From assembly GCF_965213555.1 (NCBI RefSeq), contig NZ_OZ243890.1, forward strand, positions 310,001 through 374,000: 64,000 nucleotides of DNA. Direction: 5' to 3'. The position numbers and the translations under genes were made by a program. This document shows positions 8,776 through 16,960 of the stretch, one piece after another. This stretch comes from Acuticoccus sp965213555 (GTDB taxonomy: Bacteria > Pseudomonadota > Alphaproteobacteria > Rhizobiales > Amorphaceae). Numbering within the stretch: position 1 is the stretch's first letter; each line of letters begins with the position of its first letter. The notes beneath the pieces were generated by a model. It saw only the letters and a program-made list of their open reading frames with translations. It was not told the origin of the DNA and searched no databases.

Positions 8776-9630
8776 TCAGGCGTGGGCGTACTGCCAGTAA
8801 AGCTCGCGGGCGGCGTTGTAGACGGGGCCGGGCTGCATCTCGTGGCCCTCGATGCGCACGATCGGCAGGACCTTGCCCATGTTGCCGGTGGAGAAGGCCT
8901 CGTCCGCATCAAGGAAGTCGGCCACAGAGAGCGTCGTCGCCGCGACGCGGTAGCCCGCGGCCTCGAGGAGCGCCATCACGCGCGAGCGGGTGATGCCGGC
9001 AAGGAAGGTGCGGTTCTCGCGCGGGGTTGCCACCACGCCGTCCTTCACCATGAAGACGTTCGAGGTCGCGAGCTCGGCGACGTTGCCCAGCATGTCGAGG
9101 ACGAGGGCGTTGTCGAAGCCCTTGTCGCGCGCCCGCGTCAGGGCCCGCGCGTTGTTGGGGTAGAGGCAGCCGGACTTGGCGTTGGTCGGCATCGTCTCGA
9201 TGGTGGGGCGGCGGAACGGCGAGACGGTGATCGCGGCGCCCTTGGGCTCGGGCATCGGCGCCTCGTAGAGGCACATGAGGAAGCGCGTCGATTCGCGGCG
9301 CGGTGCGACGGCGGCGGGACCGCCCTCCTCGGCCCAGTACATCGGTCTGATGTAGAGCGGCGTCCCTGAGGTGAACTTTTGCAGCCCTTCGGTGACGAGC
9401 TCCGTCATCTCGCCGACCCGCATTGTGGCGTCGAGGCCGAGCGCCTCGGCGGACGCGTTGACGCGCTCGAGGTGCAAATCGAGGTCGGGCGTTACCCCCT
9501 CGAAGGCCCGGGCGCCGTCGAACACGGAGGAGCCGAGCCAGAAGGCGTGGGTGCGCGGTCCGATGATCGCGGCGTTGCCGGGCTGCCAGCGGCCGTCGAG
9601 CCACGTCCACGTCTGCGACCAGTCCGCCAT
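8776..9630 (-). CDS. ilvE: Branched-chain amino acid aminotransferase-type, class IV PLP enzyme
   Basis: 284-residue fold-type IV PLP aminotransferase. The PLP lysine is in TNAKSGCLYPNNAR, followed by the class IV signature around VLDMLGNVAELATSNVFMVKDG; FSTGNMGKVLPI near the C terminus binds the cofactor phosphate. It most likely interconverts Val, Leu and Ile with their 2-oxo acids. D-amino-acid transaminase or aminodeoxychorismate lyase are relatives, but the SVFDGARAFEG N-terminal region favours BCAT. The ATG at 9630 with GAGGG about 7 bases upstream is preferred over an ATG 21 bases earlier. Confidence 0.85.
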   Translation of the reverse strand: MADWSQTWTWLDGRWQPGNAAIIGPRTHAFWLGSSVFDGARAFEGVTPDLDLHLERVNASAEALGLDATMRVGEMTELVTEGLQKFTSGTPLYIRPMYWAEEGGPAAVAPRRESTRFLMCLYEAPMPEPKGAAITVSPFRRPTIETMPTNAKSGCLYPNNARALTRARDKGFDNALVLDMLGNVAELATSNVFMVKDGVVATPRENRTFLAGITRSRVMALLEAAGYRVAATTLSVADFLDADEAFSTGNMGKVLPIVRIEGHEMQPGPVYNAARELYWQYAHA

Positions 9631-9771
9631 GTCGATCCCTCGCCCGTGCATCGGTGCGGTGGACCCTAGACCAGGCGCACGGGGCGAAGCGAGGCTGCCG
9701 CGGCGCGCGCGGCGATCGGTGCGGGGTGGCGCCGACGCACCTCGTGCGATAGCGCTGCGCACGGAGGTGCG

Positions 9772-10428
9772 ATGCACGCGGTCTACGTCTTCGACGCCTA
9801 CGGCACGCTGTTCGACGTCCACTCCGCCGTCCGCAGGCACGCCGCGGCGGTGGGGCCCGACGCCGAGTCGCTGTCGTCGATCTGGCGTCAGAAGCAGCTC
9901 GAGTACACCTGGGTCCGTGCGCTCGTAGGGCGCTACGCCGACTTCTGGGCGGTGACGGAGGCTGCGCTCGACACCGCCTTCGCCAAGGTGCCGTCGGCGC
10001 CGCGCGAGACGCGAACCGCGCTCCTCGACGCGTACCGCGCCCTCGACGCCTACCCCGAGGTGATCGACGTCCTGACCGCGCTCAAGGCGGCCGGCCGGTC
10101 GACGGCAATCCTGTCCAACGGCAGCCCTGACATGCTGGAGCGTGCGGTGGAGGCGGCGCGCATCGGCTCGCTCCTCGATGCGGTGCTCTCGGTGCACGAC
10201 CTCGCCGCTTACAAGCCGCTTCCGGCGGTTTACGAGATGGTGACGACCCGCTTCCGCGTCTTCCCCGAGGCGGTATCGTTCCAGTCGTCCAATCGCTGGG
10301 ACATCGCCGGCGCGACCGCGATCGGCTTCCGCACCGTGTGGATCAACCGCACGGGCGAGCCGGACGAGTACCTCGACCTGCCGCCGGCGGTCATCCTGTC
10401 GTCCCTGTCCGGCCTGCCGACGCGCTAG
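9772..10428 (+). CDS. Haloacid dehalogenase type II, HAD superfamily
   Basis: 218-residue HAD hydrolase of the L-2-haloacid dehalogenase group, which hydrolyse 2-haloalkanoic acids to 2-hydroxy acids. Asp8 in VFDAYGTLFDV is the nucleophile; LSNGSPDML, AYKPLP and QSSNRWDIAGA supply the Ser, Lys, Ser/Asn and Asp of the type II active site. It is divergent from ilvE (142-base gap) and convergent with the racemase-family gene, separated from it by two hairpins. Physiological substrates of genomic copies are often unknown, so true dehalogenation is inferred from motifs. Confidence 0.88.
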   Translation: MHAVYVFDAYGTLFDVHSAVRRHAAAVGPDAESLSSIWRQKQLEYTWVRALVGRYADFWAVTEAALDTAFAKVPSAPRETRTALLDAYRALDAYPEVIDVLTALKAAGRSTAILSNGSPDMLERAVEAARIGSLLDAVLSVHDLAAYKPLPAVYEMVTTRFRVFPEAVSFQSSNRWDIAGATAIGFRTVWINRTGEPDEYLDLPPAVILSSLSGLPTR

Positions 10429-10477
10429 AGCGGTTTGGGGGTTAGGTGGAACCACCTAACCCCAAAAAGACCGCTCT
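10427..10477. repeat. Long inverted repeat, hairpin 1 (terminator-like or REP-like)
   Basis: Arms 10427-10449 and 10452-10477 are complementary around a 2-base centre: AGAGCGG...TTAGGTGG pairs with CCACCTAA...CCGCTCT, with a short A-run bulge in the right arm. It begins inside the HAD gene's stop codon and lies between convergent genes, so a bidirectional terminator is plausible. The AGAGC outer arm is shared with the neighbouring hairpin, which also fits a dispersed palindromic repeat. Confidence 0.85.
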
Positions 10478-10491
10478 TAATCAAGGAGCTA

Positions 10492-10529
10492 GAGCATCTT
10501 ATCTGGGTCTGAGGAGACCCAGGATGCTC
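10492..10529. repeat. Inverted repeat, hairpin 2 with the same outer motif
   Basis: GAGCATC at the left pairs with GATGCTC at the right, and CTGGGTCT pairs with AGACCCAG around a GAGG loop; a few unpaired bases separate the two stem parts. It lies 15 bases after hairpin 1 and 8 bases before the end of the racemase-family gene on the minus strand. Confidence 0.8.
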
Positions 10530-10536
10530 GAGGCGG

Positions 10537-11216
10537 TCAGCCTCCGGCGCCGCTATGACCTAGGACGCGCTCGCGCAGGACGGCGACCGCGCTGTCGGGC
10601 GCGGTGAGGATGGGACGGTCGACCGCCGCCTCCACCGCCTCGCGGGCGACCGAGGTGGAGAAGTGCGCCAGGAGGATCGCGTCGCAGTCCGCAAGGCGCG
10701 GCGCCGCCTCGGCGAGCAGGCGGTTGTGCGTCGCCGCGTCGCCCGCCTTCAGCGCGTCGATGGCGCCGGGGACGAGGATCGTGATGAGTTGGGCGTCCGC
10801 ACCGGCGCGCGCGGCCTCGGCGGCGAACTCAGCCTCCATGCTGGCGACGGACGGAGGGAAGGTGGCAAGCATGCCGATCCGCGAGCCCGCGGACAGCGCC
10901 TTCAAGAACATCGCCTCGTTGGGCTTCAGCACCGGCCGCGCGCTCCCGGCTGCCACCGCCTCGATGGCGGGCCCGAAGGCCGAGCAGGTGTAAAGCACGC
11001 CGTGCGCGCCGATCGAGTCCGCGTACGCGCCGAGCGCGGCGATGCGCGACGACATCGCCTCGGTGAGGTCGTCGTCCCGGCGCGGTCGGGACTGAGCGAA
11101 TCGTCGAGCAGGCTGACGGGCTCGGCCTCCGGCCACCCTTCCCTGAAGGCGGTCAGGATGGGTGCGATCGCCACGGTGACTGCGTGGATGAGGACGATGC
11201 GGTGACGCTCAGCGAT
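10537..11216 (-). pseudogene. Asp/Glu racemase-family protein (arylmalonate decarboxylase-like), frameshifted
   Basis: Homology begins with HRIVLIHAVTVAIAPILTAF in one frame and switches at about 11079-11082, after LLDDSLSPDRA, to a second frame that continues DDDLTEAMSSRIAALGAYA, LYTCSAFGPAIEAVA and LKPNEAMF. Adding one base gives about 226 residues. The family includes Asp/Glu racemases, maleate isomerases and arylmalonate decarboxylases; the first catalytic Cys (TCSAFG) is present, but the second position reads LLAHFS with no Cys. No ATG/GTG fits the N terminus; an ATC at 11214-11216 follows GGAGG by 8 bases and overlaps the gntR stop. The gene is either broken or mis-sequenced. Confidence 0.8.
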
Positions 11217-11961
11217 GTCGTGGTCCTCCAGCCTTCGTGGGCGCCTCGCCGAACAAGTCCGGGAAGCGCTCGATGATCGTGTCGAGCTCACGCGACCAGC
11301 GGCGCTTGTGCGCGCCGTGGATCTCTTGCGCCGTCTCGGGGTCGCCGCGCCGAACCGCCTCGACCACCGCGGCGTGGTTCGAGTTCGAGTAGACCGGGTC
11401 GGCCCGCAGCGGCAGCGTGAGCAGGCGCGCGCGGTGGGCCTTTTCGAGGTAGAGCCGCGCCGTGCGCCGCAGGTGGCGGTTCGGCGACAGGTCGAACAAG
11501 AGGCTGTGGAAGGCGAAGTCGGCGGTGGCCCAAGAGGTCCTGTCCCCGTCGCGCAGCGCGGCGTCCATGGCGGCGATCGCGGCGTCGAGTGCGGCCATCG
11601 CATCGGCCGGGAGCGCCCGCGAGGCGACGCCGACCACCGCCTCGACCTCGAGGCAGGCGAGCACCTCGTTGATCTCGCGCACGTCGCGCACGGTGACTGG
11701 CGTGACGCGGATGCCGCGGCGCGGCAGCGCGTCGACCAAGCCCTCGTAGCTGAGGCGGGCGACGGCCTCCCGCACGGGGGTGCGGCTCATGTTGAGCATC
11801 GTCGTGATCTGCGCCTCGGGCAGCACCGTCCCCGGCGCGAGGTCGACGGTGAGGATGCGCTGGCGCAACGCGGCGTAGGCCGCCTCGCCGCGGGACACCG
11901 TGTCCATGCCCCTGGAGTGCGGATCCGCACTCACCGCTTTCGCATCCACTACATCGACCAT
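11209..11961 (-). CDS. GntR family transcriptional regulator, FadR/FCD type
   Basis: 250-residue repressor-type regulator. A winged helix-turn-helix at about residues 25-90 (GEAAYAALRQRIL, then LPEAQITTMLNMSRTPVREAV, the typical GntR recognition helix) is followed by an all-helical FCD ligand-binding domain with metal-binding-type His residues (ADFAFHSLLF, NSNHAAVVEAV). It is divergent from the TRAP/dehydrogenase genes across 119 bases containing a promoter and an operator-like GTATAC site, so it probably controls that cluster in response to its organic acid substrate. The start could be ATG 11961 or the ATG at residue 19. Confidence 0.92.
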   Translation of the reverse strand: MVDVVDAKAVSADPHSRGMDTVSRGEAAYAALRQRILTVDLAPGTVLPEAQITTMLNMSRTPVREAVARLSYEGLVDALPRRGIRVTPVTVRDVREINEVLACLEVEAVVGVASRALPADAMAALDAAIAAMDAALRDGDRTSWATADFAFHSLLFDLSPNRHLRRTARLYLEKAHRARLLTLPLRADPVYSNSNHAAVVEAVRRGDPETAQEIHGAHKRRWSRELDTIIERFPDLFGEAPTKAGGPRHR

Positions 11962-12011
11962 TCATTCGATTTACCGCGGGCAGAAGCCGACTTCAAGGAT
12001 TGAACGGCGTG

Positions 12012-12046
12012 TTGACAGCCTACGACCGGCGATGATTGTATACGTA
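12012..12046 (+). promoter_or_regulatory. Probable promoter and GntR operator of TRAP cluster 1
   Basis: TTGACA at 12012-12017 is a consensus -35 box. A -10-like TTGTAT follows at 18-base spacing (12036-12041) and is embedded in ATTGTATACGTA (12035-12046), whose GTATAC core is a palindrome of the kind bound by FadR-type GntR proteins. The site is 35 bases before the dctP start and between the divergent regulator and its likely targets. Binding is inferred. Confidence 0.55.
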
Positions 12047-12080
12047 GAAGCACAGAAACGTATGCATGGGAGGACCCTCG

Positions 12081-13067
12081 ATGCGACAACCGTTCAGCCG
12101 TCGCCTTGCCGGCGCCGTCGCCCTCGCCGCCTTCGTCGGCGCACCGCTCGCGGCTGACGCGCAGGCCGTGCGCTTCACCTTCGCGTCCACCAACGGCATC
12201 CAGGACTTCTCGTCCCAGGCGGTGGAGCGCTGGAAGGCGGCGCTGGAGGAGCGCTCAGACGGCGACATCCAGATGACGTTCGTCCCCGGCGGCGCGCTCG
12301 GCGGCGATCAGCAGCTTCTGCAGCAGCTTGCGACCAACGAGATCCAGATGCACGTCGCGGGCCCCGTCGTGGTTCACAACCTCCTGCAGCCCTACCAGTG
12401 CATGGAGGCCGAGTTCGTCTACGAGGACGCCGACCACGGCTATCGGGTCTGGACCGGCGCGCTCGGCGAGGAGCTGTCGAACAAGCTGGAGGAGGAGTAC
12501 GGCATCACCATCGTCGGCGTTGGGCTGCGCGGCGAGCGCCACCTGACCGCCAACAAGCCGGTGGAGACGCCCGCCGACCTCGAGGGCGTGAAGATCCGCG
12601 TCACGAACCCGCTGCGCACCGAGATCTTCCGCGCGTACGGAGCGCTGCCGGGGCCGTTGCCGGTCTCGGAGCTGTATGGCGCGCTGCGCCAGGGCGTCTT
12701 CGAGGCGCAGGAGAACCCCATCCCCACGATCTGGGGCAACAAGTTCTACGAGGTGCAGGAGTCGGTGAACCTCACCGGCCACGTCATCAGCTACTACGTG
12801 TTCTCCGCCAACCAGGACTTCTACGAGGGCCTGTCGGAGGAGCACCGTGCGATCTTCGACGAGACGCTCGACGAGGCGATCGCCTGGCTGAACGAGAAGG
12901 TGCGTAGCGACACCGACACCCTGCTCGAGAAGATGAAGGCCGAGGGCGTCAACGTCGTCCAGCCTGACGTCGCAGCGTTCCGCGAGATCGCCAAGCCCAT
13001 CGTGGAGGAGTTCGCCGCCGAGAACTGCCGTCCCGGCCTGCTCGACGACATCGCCGCCGCCAAGTAG
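12081..13067 (+). CDS. dctP: TRAP transporter substrate-binding protein DctP (cluster 1)
   Basis: 328-residue periplasmic binding protein. A signal peptide (MRQPFSRRLAGAVALAAFVGAPLAADAQA) is followed by a DctP-family domain. LRGERHLTANKPVETPADLEGVKIRV and NPLRTEIFRAYGALPGPLPVSELYGALRQG match the substrate-carboxylate-binding region. The ATG at 12081 has GGGAGG 7 bases upstream and is preferred over an ATG five codons earlier. It captures an organic acid for the QM membrane subunits encoded next. Confidence 0.95.
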   Translation: MRQPFSRRLAGAVALAAFVGAPLAADAQAVRFTFASTNGIQDFSSQAVERWKAALEERSDGDIQMTFVPGGALGGDQQLLQQLATNEIQMHVAGPVVVHNLLQPYQCMEAEFVYEDADHGYRVWTGALGEELSNKLEEEYGITIVGVGLRGERHLTANKPVETPADLEGVKIRVTNPLRTEIFRAYGALPGPLPVSELYGALRQGVFEAQENPIPTIWGNKFYEVQESVNLTGHVISYYVFSANQDFYEGLSEEHRAIFDETLDEAIAWLNEKVRSDTDTLLEKMKAEGVNVVQPDVAAFREIAKPIVEEFAAENCRPGLLDDIAAAK

Positions 13068-13074
13068 GTCGACG

Positions 13075-13662
13075 ATGCACCCGGCCGGGGACCAGCACGG
13101 CGCCGAGGGACCCCGCGCCCCGGGAGCCGACCTGCCCGAGGCGCAGGGCGGCGCGCCCCGCACCACGCCCTACACGTGGGTGGAGCGCGCGCTCGTCGCC
13201 CTGTGCCTCGTCCTCTTCATCGCGATGATCGGCGCCACGCTGGCGCAGATCCTGTTCCGCTACGTGCTCGAGATCTCCGTCGTCTGGACCGAGGAGGCGG
13301 CGCGCACCCTGTTCGTCCTGTCGATGGTGATGGCCATCGCCTTCGCCTACCGCGAGCGCGAGCACATCATCGTCGACTTCATCTTCGGCGAGCTGCCGGC
13401 GAGCGCGCAGCGCTGGCTCGGGCTCGCCTTCAACCTGTTCATCCTCGCCTTCCTGGCGTTCTGGGCGCGCGGCGCGCTCCAGCTCGCGGAGCTCAACTGG
13501 GGCTCCAACCTCGTCACGATCCCGTTCTTCCGCGTCGCCTACTTCTACTACTGGGAGCTCGCGGCGATCGCGCTCCTGTTCCTCTACGTCCTCCTTGACA
13601 CGGTCGCCCGAGCGCGGGGCAATCGCGAGGCGTTGGCGACCGGCCAGGACATGGACGCGTGA
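13075..13662 (+). CDS. dctQ: TRAP transporter small permease DctQ (cluster 1)
   Basis: 195 residues with four membrane segments from about residue 35. The conserved RYVLEISVVWTEEAARTLFV motif of DctQ is present. The first ~34 residues form a Pro/Gly-rich cytoplasmic extension unusual for DctQ, so a later start is possible, though no good alternative was seen. It starts 7 bases after dctP and overlaps dctM. Confidence 0.93.
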   Translation: MHPAGDQHGAEGPRAPGADLPEAQGGAPRTTPYTWVERALVALCLVLFIAMIGATLAQILFRYVLEISVVWTEEAARTLFVLSMVMAIAFAYREREHIIVDFIFGELPASAQRWLGLAFNLFILAFLAFWARGALQLAELNWGSNLVTIPFFRVAYFYYWELAAIALLFLYVLLDTVARARGNREALATGQDMDA

Positions 13663-14954
13663 CCGTCTACGTCGGGCTGATCGGCCTTCTCATCGCGCTC
13701 ATCGTCATCGGGATGCCGGTGGGCTTCGCCGCCGGGCTCGCCGCGTTCGTCGGCGCGGGGGTGTTCTTCGGCGACATCTTCGACCCGCGGGCGGCGACGA
13801 TGATCGCGCGCCTCGCCCTCGACAAGATGGACAACTTCCTGCTGCTCGCCGTGCCGTTCTTCCTCCTCGCCGGCCGCCTCATGAACCAGGGCGGCATCAC
13901 CGAGCGCATCTTCGGCTTCGTCAGCCTCCTCGTGCGGCCGGTGCGGGGCGGGCTCGGCCATGCCAACGTGCTTGCCTCGGTGATGTTCGCGGGGATGTCC
14001 GGCTCGGCGACCGCGGACGCCGTCGGCCTCGGGCAGATCGAGATGAAGGCGATGCTGTCCGAGGGCTACGACCGGCGCTTCTCTGCCGGCATCACCGCGG
14101 CGTCCTCGCTCATCGGGCCGATCCTGCCACCGTCCATCGCCCTCGTCGCCTACGCCATCCAGGCGGAGGTGTCGGTGGCGCGCATGTTCTTCGCCGCGGT
14201 GGTGCCCGCATTCCTCCTCGCCGCCGCGTACATGGGCTACGTCGCCTACCGGGCGCGCAAGGAGGGGATGCCGAAGGGACCCGTCGCGACGCTCTCCGAG
14301 CTCGCCCCGGCCTTCCGCCTCGCCATCCTGCCGATCTTGACCCCGTTCATCATCATGGGCGGCATCTGGCTCGGCATCTTCACGCCCACCGAGGCAGCTG
14401 CGGTGGCAGCGCTCTACGCCTGCCTCCTCGGATTCCTGATCTACCGCGCCTACGGGCTTGCCGGGCTCGTGCGTGAGCTGCGCGGTACCATGATCGACAC
14501 CGCCGTCATCATGCTCATCATCGTCTTCACGTCGGCGTTCGGCGTGGTGATGATCCGCGCGCAGGTCCCGGTGGCGCTCGCCGACTTCCTGGCGAGCCTC
14601 ACGCAGGACGGCACGGTGCTGATGCTCCTCATGATGGTGCTGTGGCTCGTCGTCGGCTGCTTCATGGCGCAGACCCCGGCGATCCTCATCCTGACGCCGA
14701 TCCTGATGCCCATCGCCACCGCGTTCGACCTCGACCTCATCCACTTCGGCGTCGTCATGACGTTGACGTTGACCCTCGGGCTCCTGACGCCCCCCGTCGG
14801 CATGGTGCTCTATGCGCTGACCCGGGTGACCGAGCTTTCCTTCCAGGCGCTGGCGCGCGTCGTCGTCCCCTACCTCGGGCTGACGGTCGCGGTGATCGTC
14901 CTCCTCATCCTGTTCCCGTTCCTCGTGACCGGCCTGCCCGACCTCGTCCTGTGA
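13659..14954 (+). CDS. dctM: TRAP transporter large permease DctM (cluster 1)
   Basis: 431-residue, 12-helix ion-coupled permease. Family motifs include IGMPVGFAAGLAAF, LLLAVPFFLLAGRLMNQGGI, GMSGSATADAVGLG and the TPTEAAAVAALYA segment. The GTG start (13659) overlaps the dctQ stop by 4 bases. With dctP and dctQ it makes a complete Na+- or H+-driven importer. Confidence 0.96.
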   Translation: MTVYVGLIGLLIALIVIGMPVGFAAGLAAFVGAGVFFGDIFDPRAATMIARLALDKMDNFLLLAVPFFLLAGRLMNQGGITERIFGFVSLLVRPVRGGLGHANVLASVMFAGMSGSATADAVGLGQIEMKAMLSEGYDRRFSAGITAASSLIGPILPPSIALVAYAIQAEVSVARMFFAAVVPAFLLAAAYMGYVAYRARKEGMPKGPVATLSELAPAFRLAILPILTPFIIMGGIWLGIFTPTEAAAVAALYACLLGFLIYRAYGLAGLVRELRGTMIDTAVIMLIIVFTSAFGVVMIRAQVPVALADFLASLTQDGTVLMLLMMVLWLVVGCFMAQTPAILILTPILMPIATAFDLDLIHFGVVMTLTLTLGLLTPPVGMVLYALTRVTELSFQALARVVVPYLGLTVAVIVLLILFPFLVTGLPDLVL

Positions 14955-14983
14955 CGGATGGACCCTCTCTGGAGTGCGACCCC

Positions 14984-16054
14984 ATGGACATCGTTGTCTT
15001 GCCCGGCGACGGGATCGGCGAGGAGATCACTGCCGCGACGCTCGGCGTGCTGCGGGCCGCGGACGCGCGCTTCGGGCTCGGCCTGACGTTCGAGGCGCAC
15101 GACATCGGCTTCAAGGCGCTCGAGGCGACGGGCACCACGTTCCCGGACGCGGTGCTGGAGCGCGCGCGGGCCGCCGACGGCATCCTGCTGGGGCCGATCA
15201 GCCACATGGACTACCCGGACCGCGACAAGGGCGGGGTCAACGTCTCCGCGGCGGTGCGCGGCAAGCTCGACCTCTTCGCCAACGTGCGGCCGGCCAAGTC
15301 CCGCCCCGGTGTGCCCAACAAGGGCGGCCCCATGGACCTCGTCATCATGCGCGAGTGCACCGAGGGCATGTACCCCGACCGCAACATGTTCCGCGGCCAC
15401 GCCGAGGTGATGCCGACGCCCGACATCGCGATCTCCATGCGCAAGATCTCGCGGCAGGCGTGCACGCGCATCGCCAGGGCCTCGTTCGACCTCGCCATGA
15501 AGCGGCGCCGCAAGGTGGCGGCCGTGCACAAGGCCAACAACTTCATCCAGACCGACGGGCTGTTCCTGGAGGCCGTCCGCGCCGTCGCCGCGCAGTACCC
15601 GGACGTCGATTATGAGGAGCTGATCGTCGACGCCACCGCGGCGCTTTTGGTGCGTGATGCGAGCCGCTTCGACGTGATCTGCTCGACGAACTTCTACTGC
15701 GACATCCTCTCCGACCTCGCCTCGGAGCTGTCGGGCGGGCTGGGGATCGCCGGCTCGATCAACGCCAACGAGGAGCGCTGCGCGGCCCAGGCGCAGCACG
15801 GCTCGGCACCGGACATCGCCGGGCAGGACCGCGCAAATCCCACCTCGCTCATCCTGTCGGCGGCGATGATGCTCCTGTGGTTCGACGACACGCGCGGCAA
15901 GCCGGCGTTCGGCGCGGCGGGCCGCGCGGTGGAGGCCGCGGTGGAGGACTGCCTCGCCGACCCGGCGCGGCGCACGGCCGACCTCGGCGGGTCGCTCGGC
16001 TGCGCCGCGTTCGGCGAGGCCGTCGCGGCGGCGCTGGGCAAGGCGCCGACCTGA
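14984..16054 (+). CDS. Isocitrate/isopropylmalate dehydrogenase-family enzyme
   Basis: 356-residue beta-decarboxylating dehydrogenase: NAD(P)+-dependent oxidation of a (2R)-malate-type hydroxy acid followed by loss of CO2. Signature regions: VLPGDGIGEEI at the start, RECTEGMYPDRNMF (substrate Arg), KANNFIQTDGLFLE (catalytic Lys) and ICSTNFYCDILSDLASELSGGLGIAGSINAN (metal Asp residues). Relatives act on isopropylmalate, isocitrate, tartrate/D-malate or homoisocitrate. As it follows a TRAP operon and not leuCD, a catabolic role on the imported acid is more likely than leucine synthesis. Start ATG 14984 with GGAG 10 bases upstream. Confidence 0.88.
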   Translation: MDIVVLPGDGIGEEITAATLGVLRAADARFGLGLTFEAHDIGFKALEATGTTFPDAVLERARAADGILLGPISHMDYPDRDKGGVNVSAAVRGKLDLFANVRPAKSRPGVPNKGGPMDLVIMRECTEGMYPDRNMFRGHAEVMPTPDIAISMRKISRQACTRIARASFDLAMKRRRKVAAVHKANNFIQTDGLFLEAVRAVAAQYPDVDYEELIVDATAALLVRDASRFDVICSTNFYCDILSDLASELSGGLGIAGSINANEERCAAQAQHGSAPDIAGQDRANPTSLILSAAMMLLWFDDTRGKPAFGAAGRAVEAAVEDCLADPARRTADLGGSLGCAAFGEAVAAALGKAPT

Positions 16055-16104
16055 ACGCCGACGCATCGCACCGCGCGGCGATCCCCTCGCCGCCCCGTCT
16101 TGCC

Positions 16105-16935
16105 GTGCCGGAGGGGGCGTGGGACTGCCACGTCCACGTCTTCGGCCCACACGAACGGTACGCGCTGTCTGCCCAGCGGCGCTACACGCCCGGCGCCGCC
16201 TCGCGCTCCGACCTCGAGGCCATGCTCGACCGCATGGGCATCGGCCACGCCGTCCTCGTGCAGCCGACGCCCTACGGCGACGACCACCGCTGCCTCGCAG
16301 ATGCGTTGGAGGCGTTCGGCGGCCGGTGCGCAGGCGTCGCCTGCTTCGACCCGACCCGACCGCCGCCGGACCGCGAGCTGGAGCGGCTCGCGGCTGCCGG
16401 CGTCCGCGCCCTGCGCCTCCACCTGCTGGACGGCCCGGGATCGGACTTCACGGATCGGACGCGAGAGGCAGCAGCGCTCGCCCGGGCGTACCGGTGGCAC
16501 GTGGAGCTCCATGCAACGGCCGAGGCGTTCGGATTGGTCGCAGGCATCGCCGCGGCAACGGGCGGCCCGGTCGTCCTCGACCACCTCGCCTACGCCCGGC
16601 CGGCGGACGCTGGGGAGCTGACCGTGCTTCTGAGGTCCGAGCCAGTGTTCGTGAAGCTTTCCGCACCCTACCGGTACGAGGATGCCGCCGCAGCGACCCT
16701 GCTCGCCCGCACCCTCCTCGAGCGGGTGCCGGATCGCTGCCTGTGGGCGTCGGACTGGCCGCACACCCGGGCGGCGGCGCCGCCGGATCGGCTGCGCCCG
16801 GTGCCGTTCCGCGAGGAGGACGCGGGCCGGCTCTACGACTTGGTGTTCGCCGGCGCCGACGCGGACACCATCGCGCTGGCGACGCGCGAGGTGCCACGAG
16901 GGATCTACGGCGAACAGGACCGGCCCACCGTTTAG
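16105..16935 (+). CDS. Amidohydrolase-family lactonase-like protein
   Basis: At least 276 residues of the amidohydrolase 2 group related to 2-pyrone-4,6-dicarboxylate lactonase (LigI) and muconolactone-type hydrolases. WDCHVHVFGPHERY carries the HxH metal/active-site motif, VELHATAEA and VVLDHLAYARP the later His residues, and RCLWASDWPHTR the catalytic Asp. No ATG is available: GTG 16105 is the first usable start and places HVH near residue 8; homology-like sequence (AIPSPPRLAV) extends upstream to a CTG at 16051 that overlaps the dehydrogenase stop. It probably opens a lactone or hydrolyses the dicarboxylate intermediate of cluster 1. Confidence 0.8.
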   Translation: MPEGAWDCHVHVFGPHERYALSAQRRYTPGAASRSDLEAMLDRMGIGHAVLVQPTPYGDDHRCLADALEAFGGRCAGVACFDPTRPPPDRELERLAAAGVRALRLHLLDGPGSDFTDRTREAAALARAYRWHVELHATAEAFGLVAGIAAATGGPVVLDHLAYARPADAGELTVLLRSEPVFVKLSAPYRYEDAAAATLLARTLLERVPDRCLWASDWPHTRAAAPPDRLRPVPFREEDAGRLYDLVFAGADADTIALATREVPRGIYGEQDRPTV

Positions 16936-16960
16936 GGCTTCGCCGGACCGATCCGGACGA

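Noticed and set aside
14984..16054. leuB (leucine biosynthesis)
   Set aside because: No leuC/leuD/leuA nearby and the gene follows a TRAP operon under a GntR regulator, so a catabolic homologue is more likely.
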